In this document: positions 15,795 to 23,087 of the stretch, in pieces | Layout of the letters: every line of letters begins with the position of its first letter | Numbering within the stretch: position 1 is the first letter of the stretch | Assembly: GCA_009929055.1 (NCBI GenBank) | Contig: SABI01000004.1 | Coordinates: forward strand, 1-30,183 | Origin: Spirochaetia bacterium | GTDB lineage: Bacteria > Spirochaetota > Spirochaetia > Sphaerochaetales > Sphaerochaetaceae | Direction of reading: 5' to 3' | Length of the DNA stretch: 30,183 bases | Made by a program: the position numbers and the translations under genes | Notes under the pieces: model-generated | What the model saw: only the letters and a program-made list of their open reading frames with translations | Databases searched by the model: none | Told to the model about the DNA's origin: nothing

Positions 15795-16103
15795 TTACTG
15801 TTTAATCTCTACATCCACACCAGCAGGAAGCTCAAGCTTCATGAGGGCATCCATTACTTTAGATGTAGGGTCAAGAATGTCGATCAGCCTTTTATGTGTT
15901 CGCATCTCAAATTGTTCACGTGACTTCTTATTAACGTGCGGCGATCTTAGTACAGTATACTTGTTGATACGAGTCGGGAGAGGTACGGGGCCTGAGACTT
16001 TGGCACCAGCCTTTACCACCGTTTGCACGATCGCCTTTGCGCTCTGTTCTACGAGCTCAATGTCAAAACCTCTCAGCCTTACACGAATTCTATCCTTAGC
16101 CAT
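15795..16103 (-). CDS. rpsJ: 30S ribosomal protein S10
   Basis: S10 is a head protein and, as NusE, a partner of NusB and NusG in antitermination and transcription-translation coupling. The 102 residues are MAKDRIRVRLRGFDIELVEQ, then KVSGPVPLPTRINKYTVLRS, PHVNKKSREQFEMRTHKRLI and ILDPTSKVMDALMKLELPAG. I use ATG at 16103: GGAGGA lies four bases upstream, and a longer TTG start at 16115 would contain that site. An intrinsic terminator-like hairpin and U-tract end right at the Shine-Dalgarno sequence. Confidence 0.97.
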   Translation of the reverse strand: MAKDRIRVRLRGFDIELVEQSAKAIVQTVVKAGAKVSGPVPLPTRINKYTVLRSPHVNKKSREQFEMRTHKRLIDILDPTSKVMDALMKLELPAGVDVEIKQ

Positions 16104-16113
16104 CCATTCCTCC

Positions 16114-16158
16114 AAAAAACAATTCTTGCCCGCACCTAACTTATTGATGCAGGCAAGA
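16114..16158 (-). terminator. Intrinsic terminator/attenuator between tuf and rpsJ
   Basis: Nine bases after the tuf stop, an 11-bp stem (16148-16158 with 16124-16134, one G-U pair in minus-strand RNA, 13-base loop) is followed by ATTGTTTTTT (16114-16123). The U-tract runs straight into the rpsJ Shine-Dalgarno sequence. The U-G wobble replaces a C-A mismatch on the other strand, so the structure fits minus-strand RNA. No separate promoter for rpsJ was seen, so it must let part of the polymerases through. Confidence 0.8.
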
Positions 16159-16167
16159 TATTAGTCG

Positions 16168-17358
16168 TTATTCGACTATTTCAATAACCTGTCCTGAGGC
16201 GACAGTCTTGCCACCTTCTCGGATAGCGAAACGCAATCCTTTATCCATTGCAACAGGGTGAATTAACTCTACATGAATTTCTGTGTTATCACCAGGAAGT
16301 ACCATTTGCTTTCCTTCTGGAAGGTTTACAGTACCTGTAATATCAGTTGTTCTGAAGTAGAATTGTGGTCTATACCCACCAAAGAATGGAGAGTGTCTAC
16401 CACCTTCTTCCTTGCTAAGTACATAGACAGTACCCACAAATTTTGAGTGTGGAGTAATTGACTTTGGTTTAGCAAGAACTTGTCCACGAACAACCTCTTT
16501 CTTATCTACACCACGAAGAAGTGCTCCAACGTTGTCTCCTGCTTGACCTTCGTCAAGAAGTTTGTTGAACATTTCAACACCAGTACAAACAGTTTCTCTT
16601 GTCTCTTTAACACCGACAATTGAAATTTGGTCGTTAACGTGAAGGATTCCTCTTTCGATTCTTCCTGTTACAACTGTACCACGTCCGCTAATTGAGAAAA
16701 TATCTTCAATTGGCATTAAGAATGGTAAGTCAACTGCACGTTCTGGAAGAGGGATGTAGCTATCCATCGCATCAAGAAGTTCTTGTATACATTTGGTTTG
16801 TTCTGGATCATCTGGGTGCTCCATAGCTTGGAATGCTGAACCCTTAATTACAGGAGCATTGTCGCCATCAAAACCTTGTGCATTGAGAAGGTCTCTCATC
16901 TCTTCTTCGACTAATTCAATCAAATCTGGATCATCAACTTGGTCAGTCTTATTGACGAATACAACAATTGAAGGTACACCAACCTGACGAGCAAGTAAGA
17001 TGTGTTCTTTTGTTTGTGCCATTGCACCATCAGTTGCAGCTACTACAATAATAGCTCCGTCCATTTGTGCAGCACCAGTAATCATGTTTTTGATATAGTC
17101 TGCGTGTCCTGGACAGTCAACGTGAGCATAGTGACGTGCATCAGTTTGGTACTCAACGTGTCTTGTGTTGATCGTGATTCCTCTAGCCTTTTCTTCTGGG
17201 GCATTGTCAATCTCGTCATACTTCATGACTTTGTCACCATTCTTACGACCACAGTACATTGTCACTGCTGCAGTGAGGGTGGTCTTGCCATGGTCTACGT
17301 GACCGATGGTACCAACGTTTACGTGTGGCTTTGTTCTGTTAAATTTCTCTTTAGCCAT
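16168..17358 (-). CDS. tuf: Elongation factor Tu
   Basis: EF-Tu is the GTPase that delivers aminoacyl-tRNA to the ribosomal A site. The 396-residue protein has every GTPase motif: GHVDHGKT (19-26), the switch-I RGITI (59-63), DCPGH (81-85), NKTD (136-139) and GSAF. Domains 2 and 3 follow, with GRGTVVTGRIERG and GGRHSPFFGGYRPQFYFRTT. The acidic stretch HPDDPEQTKCIQELLDAMDS resembles spirochaete EF-Tu. ATG at 17358 has AAGGAGG upstream. The gene has its own promoter and a leader of about 285 bases, and is followed by a terminator. fusA, which normally precedes tuf, is absent. Confidence 0.98.
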   Translation of the reverse strand: MAKEKFNRTKPHVNVGTIGHVDHGKTTLTAAVTMYCGRKNGDKVMKYDEIDNAPEEKARGITINTRHVEYQTDARHYAHVDCPGHADYIKNMITGAAQMDGAIIVVAATDGAMAQTKEHILLARQVGVPSIVVFVNKTDQVDDPDLIELVEEEMRDLLNAQGFDGDNAPVIKGSAFQAMEHPDDPEQTKCIQELLDAMDSYIPLPERAVDLPFLMPIEDIFSISGRGTVVTGRIERGILHVNDQISIVGVKETRETVCTGVEMFNKLLDEGQAGDNVGALLRGVDKKEVVRGQVLAKPKSITPHSKFVGTVYVLSKEEGGRHSPFFGGYRPQFYFRTTDITGTVNLPEGKQMVLPGDNTEIHVELIHPVAMDKGLRFAIREGGKTVASGQVIEIVE

Positions 17359-17643
17359 CAGTTCCTCCTTGTGACAATCTTGTCACAGAAAAAAATATAT
17401 CGTGCTCCATAAAGGCAAGACGCCTTTATCTTTTTATTTAGAGAGACAAACAGACTGTAGGATTTCAATACTAGACGAAAAGAGGGATCCAGAGGTCGAA
17501 TAAACATGTTTCAGCTTAGCGACATAGTACAGATTTCAAAAAAGTCTGTTTCTGGAACCACCTTATCATCCCAGCACGATTGTCCGGACGATCGGTTTGG
17601 CTCTACATCATCCCTTAGAGCAGACTACTGCCTAAAGGACACC
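17359..17643 (-). promoter_or_regulatory. Long structured 5' leader of tuf
   Basis: About 285 bases lie between the predicted transcription start near 17643 and the tuf ATG. Minus-strand RNA can form several hairpins: a 5' stem-loop around 17606-17638 (CCUUUAG/CUAAGGG with an inner GCAG/CUGC); a local ACAGA/UCUGU loop at 17529-17549; AUAAAGGC/GCCUUUAU at 17409-17429; and a 7-bp stem at 17370-17387 touching the Shine-Dalgarno site. A 9-bp long-range pairing (17543-17551 with 17448-17456) competes with the ACAGA loop. No Rfam-type element was recognised, and no protein gene is convincing here. Confidence 0.5.
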
Positions 17644-17649
17644 TTTGCA

Positions 17650-17678
17650 AATATAGAAGGTTTGACAATTTGTGTCAA
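17650..17678 (-). promoter_or_regulatory. Promoter of the tuf-S10-spc-alpha unit
   Basis: TTGACA (17673-17678) and TATATT (17650-17655) are 17 bases apart on the minus strand. The -35 box is half of a perfect inverted repeat, TTGACA-5 bases-TGTCAA (17662-17678), which could be an operator. A second, weaker set (TATAAT at 17692-17697 with TTTCCA 18 bases upstream) may form a tandem promoter. It follows the rpsG terminator, so it should drive tuf and, by read-through, the ribosomal genes to rplQ. Confidence 0.72.
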
Positions 17679-17737
17679 CACATTAGATAAGATTATATAA
17701 CAAATTAATCTAAAGTGGAAAAGACACCCTCTTATTG

Positions 17738-17769
17738 AGCAAAAAGCGTCAATTAAGACGCCTTTTGCT
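17738..17769 (-). terminator. Intrinsic terminator after rpsG
   Basis: A 13-bp inverted repeat (17738-17750 and 17757-17769) with a six-base loop lies 21 bases after the rpsG stop. In minus-strand RNA it pairs fully with one G-U wobble. The GC core GCGTC/GACGC is flanked by A-rich and T-rich arms, so UUUUU follows the core. It separates rpoBC-rpsL-rpsG from the tuf promoter. Confidence 0.8.
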
Positions 17770-17790
17770 TCTATATTAAAACAGATATTT

Positions 17791-18261
17791 CTATCTGTTA
17801 TGTGAAGAGAAAGCCTTGTTAGCTTCGGCCATTCTATGGGTATCTTCTTTCTTCTTGTAAGCTGAACCAGTACCGGCAACTGCATCGGTTAGTTCGGCCG
17901 CAAGTTTTTCACTCATTGACTTCCCATTTCTTGATCTCGCTGCGTTGATAATCCAGCGCATTGCAAGTGCTTCTTTTCGGTTGTCTTTAATTTCGACAGG
18001 TACTTGGTAAGTTGCACCACCTACACGTCTAGATTTAACTTCGACAACTGGTTTCACGCTTTCAACAGCTTTTAAAAAGATTTCAAGAGGGTTTTCTCCC
18101 CCTTTGCTCTCAATTTGTTGTAGCGCATCATAAATAATTTTAGTACTAATTGATTTCTTACCATCTTCCATCATGCGACGGATAAATTTTTCAACAACAA
18201 TGCTGTTATATACAGCATCAGGCAGAATCTCTCGTACTGGAGCAACTGTTCTTCTTGCCAT
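17791..18261 (-). CDS. rpsG: 30S ribosomal protein S7
   Basis: S7 nucleates the head of the 30S subunit and contacts E-site tRNA; in E. coli it represses its own operon. The 156-residue product starts MARRTVAPVREILPDAVYNS. It has VVEKFIRRMMEDGKKSISTK, ENPLEIFLKAVESVKPVVEV, KSRRVGGATYQVPVEI and the end KKEDTHRMAEANKAFSSHNR. ATG at 18261 lies 14 bases after the rpsL stop. It is the last gene before a terminator; the expected next gene, fusA, is missing. Confidence 0.97.
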   Translation of the reverse strand: MARRTVAPVREILPDAVYNSIVVEKFIRRMMEDGKKSISTKIIYDALQQIESKGGENPLEIFLKAVESVKPVVEVKSRRVGGATYQVPVEIKDNRKEALAMRWIINAARSRNGKSMSEKLAAELTDAVAGTGSAYKKKEDTHRMAEANKAFSSHNR

Positions 18262-18275
18262 GATCTATTTCTCCC

Positions 18276-18650
18276 TTACGCCTTTGGCTTTTTCGCACCA
18301 TACTTAGAGCGACTTCTCTTTCGATCATTCACACCAAGGGTATCTTTCGCACCACGAATAATATGGTAACGTACACCAGGAAGGTCTTTTACCCTTCCAC
18401 CACGCATGAGCACTACTGAGTGCTCCTGTAAGTTGTGACCAATACCAGGGATATATGCGGTTACTTCAATTCCGTTTGAAAGGCGCACTCTTGCGACTTT
18501 TCTCAATGCCGAGTTTGGCTTTTTTGGGGTGACTGTCATTACTCTAGTACAAACCCCACGTTTTTGAGGACATCCTTGCAATGCAGGTGACTTTGTTTTA
18601 TTTAAGTTTGTACTGCGTCCTTTACGTATTAATTGGTTAATTGTAGGCAT
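18276..18650 (-). CDS. rpsL: 30S ribosomal protein S12
   Basis: S12 sits at the decoding centre and controls accuracy. The 124 residues begin MPTINQLIRKGRSTNLNKTK and contain the decoding loop TPKKPNSALRK (41-51) and RGGRVKDLPGVRYHIIRG (83-100). Lys43 and Lys88, the usual streptomycin-resistance positions, are both wild type. ATG at 18650 gives the universal N-terminus; a 16-codon upstream extension (ATG at 18698) is rejected because it starts inside a hairpin. The nearest GGGAG is 11 bases upstream, a slightly long spacing. Confidence 0.97.
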   Translation of the reverse strand: MPTINQLIRKGRSTNLNKTKSPALQGCPQKRGVCTRVMTVTPKKPNSALRKVARVRLSNGIEVTAYIPGIGHNLQEHSVVLMRGGRVKDLPGVRYHIIRGAKDTLGVNDRKRSRSKYGAKKPKA

Positions 18651-18799
18651 CTTACGATACACTCCCTTTCTAATTTTACCGAGTGTCCAAATGGACACTC
18701 TAACATTCTAGCGAAAGCTCGCTACCATTCATTGTATATCATCTCCAAAGTCAGCATGTGAGACCGTTCCTTTAGTGATAACAAGGGACAAATAGAAAT
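18651..18799 (-). promoter_or_regulatory. rpoC-rpsL spacer with two hairpins and a weak promoter candidate
   Basis: The 149-base gap contains a perfect 8-bp stem with a four-base loop (18681-18700, GAGTGTCC/GGACACTC) and a 5-bp stem TAGCG/CGCTA (18709-18724), both just before rpsL. Upstream, CTCACA and TATACA are 18 bases apart on the minus strand with an extended TG, a weak promoter candidate at about 18736-18765. No U-tract follows, so this is not a standard terminator. A leader or operator for rpsL-rpsG is possible. Confidence 0.35.
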
Positions 18800-21700
18800 C
18801 TATTCATCATCCTCATCATCATCTGAGGTATCACCTTCGGATAACATTTCATCACCAATGTCAGCATCATCATACTCATCTTCATACAACGCTGCTTTCC
18901 TCGATTCCATGAGAGATTCAACTTGAGATTCAAGATCAATCATATTTTCTTCTTTCACTCTAATATTGCGATACCTCTTCATTCCAGTACCAGCAGGGAT
19001 TAGGTGTCCAATGATAACATTTTCTTTCAAGCCCCTCAGAACGTCTCTACTACCAGCAATCGCAGCATTTGTCAAGACCTTGGTGGTCTCTTGGAATGAG
19101 GCGGCTGAGATAAAAGAGTCAATACTAAGAGAAGCTCTTGTAATACCAAGAAGGAGTGGTCGAGCATCAGAAGGTTGTCCACCTTGTCTAATAACTCTCA
19201 TATTTTCTTCATGGAATCGATACTTATCTACTTGTTGACCTTGGATGAAGGAAGTATCTCCTACCCCAATAATCTCTACTTTTCGAAGCATTTGTCGTAC
19301 CACAACACCGAGGTGTTTGTCATTAATATCTACACCTTGGAGACGATACACTTCCTGAACTTCATCAAGCAAGAATGATTGTAGTGCATTTTCCCCTAGG
19401 ATGTCTAGAATGTCATGTGGTGCTATTGGACCATCACAAAGTCTTTCAGCAGCTTCTACTCTGTCTCCATCACGAACAATCATGTGTTTACTCATTGGAA
19501 CAAGGTGTTTGAATTGATGACCAAAGTCATCTTCAACAACAACAATCCTCTTTCCTTTTGCGACCACACCGAAGCGAACAACTCCTTCAACCTGGGCTAA
19601 GACAGATGGGTTACGAGGTTTTCTTGCTTCAAACAATTCACCAACACGAGGAAGTCCCCCTGTGATATCTTTTGTTTTCACACTCTCTTTAAGAATCTTT
19701 GCAAGAATCTGTCCTTTTCTTATCATCTTATGGTCATCAATATTTAGATATGATGAAGCAGGGAGGAAGTAGGTAGCGAGGATATTTCCATCACTATCAT
19801 TTATTACCATTCTTGGTTGTAATGTTTCACTAATATGTTCAGTAATCTTCTTTTCAATAGAACCTGTTTCGACGTTTATTTCTTCTTTTAATGTAGTACC
19901 AAGCTTAATATCGATAAACTCAACTTTTCCATCAAATTCTGCAATAATTGGTTCACTAAATGGGTCAAATAATGCTATTGGTGTCCCTTTTGATACATAT
20001 GAAGGAATCTCAACTTTTAATTGAGAACCGTTTCTTATATCAATTCTTTGTTCTTGAGCAATAACAAAAAGATCATTATTTTCTGTTACTTTCGCTATTC
20101 CAATAATAGTTGAATTAACTCTATCTTTTTTCTTATTCACATACAAAGGGGAACCAACTGCGATAATATCTCCATCTTTTACAAGAATTTCAACAACATC
20201 TTTTTTCTCAATTTTTTCTAATATTTTTGAGTAGTAGAGGAATCCTTTTCTTGTGAAGAGTCTATCTCCGTCATCTGTAACAACCATCATACCGGTCACT
20301 GAATTTACAAACACAGGGTAATTAAATACAACTCTATTCTCTTCAGAACCACTAGTGGCAGTTCCTCCAACGTGGAACGTTCTCATAGTAAGCTGAGTTC
20401 CAGGTTGTCCAATTGATTGAGCTGCAATAATTCCAACAGCTTCACCAATATCTACAGGACGGTTAGTAGCTAAGTTTCTTCCATAACATTTTCGGCATAC
20501 CCCATGGTGAGCTTCACATGTAAGAACTGTTCGGATAAGAACCTTTTCAATTCCTGAGTATTCAATTTCTATAGACTTAGCTGCTGTAATTTCTTCATTC
20601 ACATCTAAAATAAGTTCCCCAGTTGCTGGATGAATTACTTTCTCTAATGTGTATCGACCAACGATTCTGTCTGACAATGGTTCAACTATTTCATCCCCAT
20701 CTTTCATAGCGGTTCGTTCAATTCCGTTAATCGTCCCACAATCATCTTCATTGATTACTACATCTTGAGCGATATCTACAAGTCGACGTGTCAGATATCC
20801 TGCTTCAGCAGTCTTAAGTGCTGTATCAGCAAGTCCTTTACGAGCTCCGTTTGTAGAGATATAGAACTCAATAATAGAAAGTCCTTCTTTGAAGTTAGAT
20901 CTAATAGGGAATTCAATAATATCACCAGAAGGCTTGGCCATAAGACCACGCATTCCACCTAACTGACGAATCTGTGTTTTAGAACCTCTTGCTCCAGAGT
21001 CTGCCATCAAGTAGAGAGGGTTAAACCCATTTTGACTCTTCTTGAGTTCATCCATAAGGGAGTTTGAGATATCTTCTGTGGTTTTACTCCACACTTCAAT
21101 AACACGGTTATATCGTTCATCTTGGGTAATATGCCCTTGGCGATATTGTTCCTTGATTTCAGTTTGTCGTTTATCTGCAGCTTCAACAAGAGTTACTTTT
21201 GAGTCTGGAATAATCATATCTGACAACCCAATAGTTGCCCCAAAGAGAGTTGCATACTTGAAACCAATATCTTTAATTGAGTCAAGCATTTTTACCGCAA
21301 CAGAAGTTTTTTGGTCTTGTATGACGTTTCCTACTAATTTTTTTAACTCTTTGTCTCCGAAACAGACGTTTTGGAAGCCAATCTCTTTTGGCATTTCTGC
21401 ATTAAAAATCACCCTTCCAGCAGTAGTGTTAATAATAGTTCCATCTTCTAGTTTATATCTAATGAGAGCGTTATAAGAGAGGAACCCTGATTCGATTGCT
21501 AAGTAGAGTTCACTTAGGTTATCAAAATACTTTCCAGTTCCCTTTGCACCAAGCATCTCTCGAGTAAGGTAGTTAATTCCTAATACCATATCTTGAGATG
21601 GGAAAACGATAGGTTTTCCGTTTGCTGGGTCTAGTAAGTTATTTGCAGAAAGCATAAGGGTCCAACACTCGATTTGTGCAGCTTGTGTAAGAGGAACGTG

Positions 21701-23071
21701 AACTGCCATCTGGTCTCCATCAAAGTCAGCATTATAAGCATGACATACTAATGGGTGGAGTTTTATAGCCTTTCCATCTACGAGAACTGGTTCAAATGCT
21801 TGAATACCGAGACGGTGGAGAGTAGGCGCACGGTTAAGGAGAACTGGGTGTTCTCTTACCACTTCATCTAAGATTGCCCATACTTCTGGAGTCTCTTGTT
21901 CAACAAGTGCTTTTGCTTTTTTTATATTATAGACAATGTCTTTTTGAACCAATTTTTTCATAATAAATGGTTTATATAGTTCAAGAGCCATTTTAGAAGG
22001 GAGACCACATTGATGCAACCTAAGTTCAGGTCCAACAACGATAACGGAACGCCCACTATAGTCTACACGTTTACCAAGGAGGTTTTGTCTAAAACGTCCT
22101 TGCTTACCTTTGAGCATATCAGAGAGAGATTTTAGGGGTCTGTTTGAAGATCCTTTTACCACTTTCTTCTTTTTTGAGTTATCAAATAGGGCATCAACTG
22201 CTTCTTGTAACATTCTTTTTTCATTACGAATAATAATGTCTGGAGCGTGGAGGCTCATTAATCGAGTAAGTCGATTATTTCTGTTAATAACTCTTCTATA
22301 TAAATCATTGAGATCACTTGTTGCAAATCTTCCACCATCGAGTTGTACCATTGGGCGTAGTTCGGGTGGAATGACAGGAATTACAGAGAGGATCATCCAT
22401 TCAGGCTTGTTGCCACTATCTCTGAAATTCTCTACAACTTCGATTCTCTTTAGGAGTCTTTTGTCAGCTTTTTCACCCTTAGTAATCATAGTGTGCCTAA
22501 GTTCAGCACTAATTGCTTCAAGGTCTATCGATTGAAGGAGAATCTGAATTGCTTCAGCTCCCATCATTGCTTGAAAAGCTTCTCCATATTGTTCGCGAGC
22601 TTGGTAGTATTCATCTTCAGTAAGAAGTTGTTTTTCTTTTAAGTCTGTGTCCCCAGAATGAATCACTACATATTTTTCATAATAAAGTACTGACTGTAGA
22701 GCTGCTCTTGGGATATCAAGCAGTAAGCTCATTCGGGATGGAACAGAGCGATAATACCAAATATGTGATACAGGGGAGGATAAATCTATGTGTCCCATTC
22801 GTTCACGACGAACCTTGAAGTGAGTTACCTCTACTCCACATCGGTCACAAATAACCCCTTTATAACGTATTGATTTAAATTTACCACAATAACACTCCCA
22901 CTCTTTGGTTGTGCCGAAGATCTTCTCACAAAAGAGTCCGTCACGCTCTGGGCGTAGTGTCCGGTAGTTAATTGTCTCTGGCTTCTTGACCTCACCGTAC
23001 GACCAAGCCCTAATTTGTTCAGGGCTGGCCAATTTTATTTTGATGCTGTCGAAATCCTGAATTTCCTTCAT
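18800..23071 (-). CDS. rpoC: DNA-directed RNA polymerase subunit beta'
   Basis: RpoC forms half of the RNA polymerase cleft and holds the catalytic magnesium. The 1423-residue protein has the N-terminal zinc site (Cys60, Cys62, Cys75, Cys78 in ECYCGKF and GVICDRCG). The catalytic loop is NADFDGDQMAVH, with Asp449, Asp451 and Asp453. Trigger-loop and bridge-helix sequences are present (GARGSKTQIRQLGGMRGLMA), as is the second zinc site (DDCGTI with CEAHHGVCRKCYG). It ends in a very acidic tail (about the last 25 residues, DTSDDDEDDE). ATG at 23071 is used because GGGAG lies eight bases upstream and MKEIQDFDSIKIKLASPEQI matches spirochaete homologues; an ATG at 23086 is the alternative. rpoB ends 16 bases upstream. 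Confidence 0.98.
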   Translation of the reverse strand: MKEIQDFDSIKIKLASPEQIRAWSYGEVKKPETINYRTLRPERDGLFCEKIFGTTKEWECYCGKFKSIRYKGVICDRCGVEVTHFKVRRERMGHIDLSSPVSHIWYYRSVPSRMSLLLDIPRAALQSVLYYEKYVVIHSGDTDLKEKQLLTEDEYYQAREQYGEAFQAMMGAEAIQILLQSIDLEAISAELRHTMITKGEKADKRLLKRIEVVENFRDSGNKPEWMILSVIPVIPPELRPMVQLDGGRFATSDLNDLYRRVINRNNRLTRLMSLHAPDIIIRNEKRMLQEAVDALFDNSKKKKVVKGSSNRPLKSLSDMLKGKQGRFRQNLLGKRVDYSGRSVIVVGPELRLHQCGLPSKMALELYKPFIMKKLVQKDIVYNIKKAKALVEQETPEVWAILDEVVREHPVLLNRAPTLHRLGIQAFEPVLVDGKAIKLHPLVCHAYNADFDGDQMAVHVPLTQAAQIECWTLMLSANNLLDPANGKPIVFPSQDMVLGINYLTREMLGAKGTGKYFDNLSELYLAIESGFLSYNALIRYKLEDGTIINTTAGRVIFNAEMPKEIGFQNVCFGDKELKKLVGNVIQDQKTSVAVKMLDSIKDIGFKYATLFGATIGLSDMIIPDSKVTLVEAADKRQTEIKEQYRQGHITQDERYNRVIEVWSKTTEDISNSLMDELKKSQNGFNPLYLMADSGARGSKTQIRQLGGMRGLMAKPSGDIIEFPIRSNFKEGLSIIEFYISTNGARKGLADTALKTAEAGYLTRRLVDIAQDVVINEDDCGTINGIERTAMKDGDEIVEPLSDRIVGRYTLEKVIHPATGELILDVNEEITAAKSIEIEYSGIEKVLIRTVLTCEAHHGVCRKCYGRNLATNRPVDIGEAVGIIAAQSIGQPGTQLTMRTFHVGGTATSGSEENRVVFNYPVFVNSVTGMMVVTDDGDRLFTRKGFLYYSKILEKIEKKDVVEILVKDGDIIAVGSPLYVNKKKDRVNSTIIGIAKVTENNDLFVIAQEQRIDIRNGSQLKVEIPSYVSKGTPIALFDPFSEPIIAEFDGKVEFIDIKLGTTLKEEINVETGSIEKKITEHISETLQPRMVINDSDGNILATYFLPASSYLNIDDHKMIRKGQILAKILKESVKTKDITGGLPRVGELFEARKPRNPSVLAQVEGVVRFGVVAKGKRIVVVEDDFGHQFKHLVPMSKHMIVRDGDRVEAAERLCDGPIAPHDILDILGENALQSFLLDEVQEVYRLQGVDINDKHLGVVVRQMLRKVEIIGVGDTSFIQGQQVDKYRFHEENMRVIRQGGQPSDARPLLLGITRASLSIDSFISAASFQETTKVLTNAAIAGSRDVLRGLKENVIIGHLIPAGTGMKRYRNIRVKEENMIDLESQVESLMESRKAALYEDEYDDADIGDEMLSEGDTSDDDEDDE

Positions 23072-23087
23072 CCGAAAATCTCCCATC

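Noticed and set aside
17540..17575. AAGGTGGTTCC in the tuf leader, reminiscent of a T-box sequence
   Set aside because: It matches the T-box core only partly. There is no matching specifier/stem I layout or adjacent terminator-antiterminator pair, and tuf is not a usual T-box target.
17506..17700. Plus-strand open frame of 63 codons in the rpsG-tuf spacer, with a loose AGAGG nine bases upstream
   Set aside because: It is antisense to the tuf promoter and leader, has no convincing promoter and resembles no family I know. It is best explained by chance in a non-coding stretch.
17359..17790. Remnant of fusA between rpsG and tuf
   Set aside because: No GTPase motif or EF-G-like stretch is readable in any minus-strand frame; the region is regulatory and terminator sequence.
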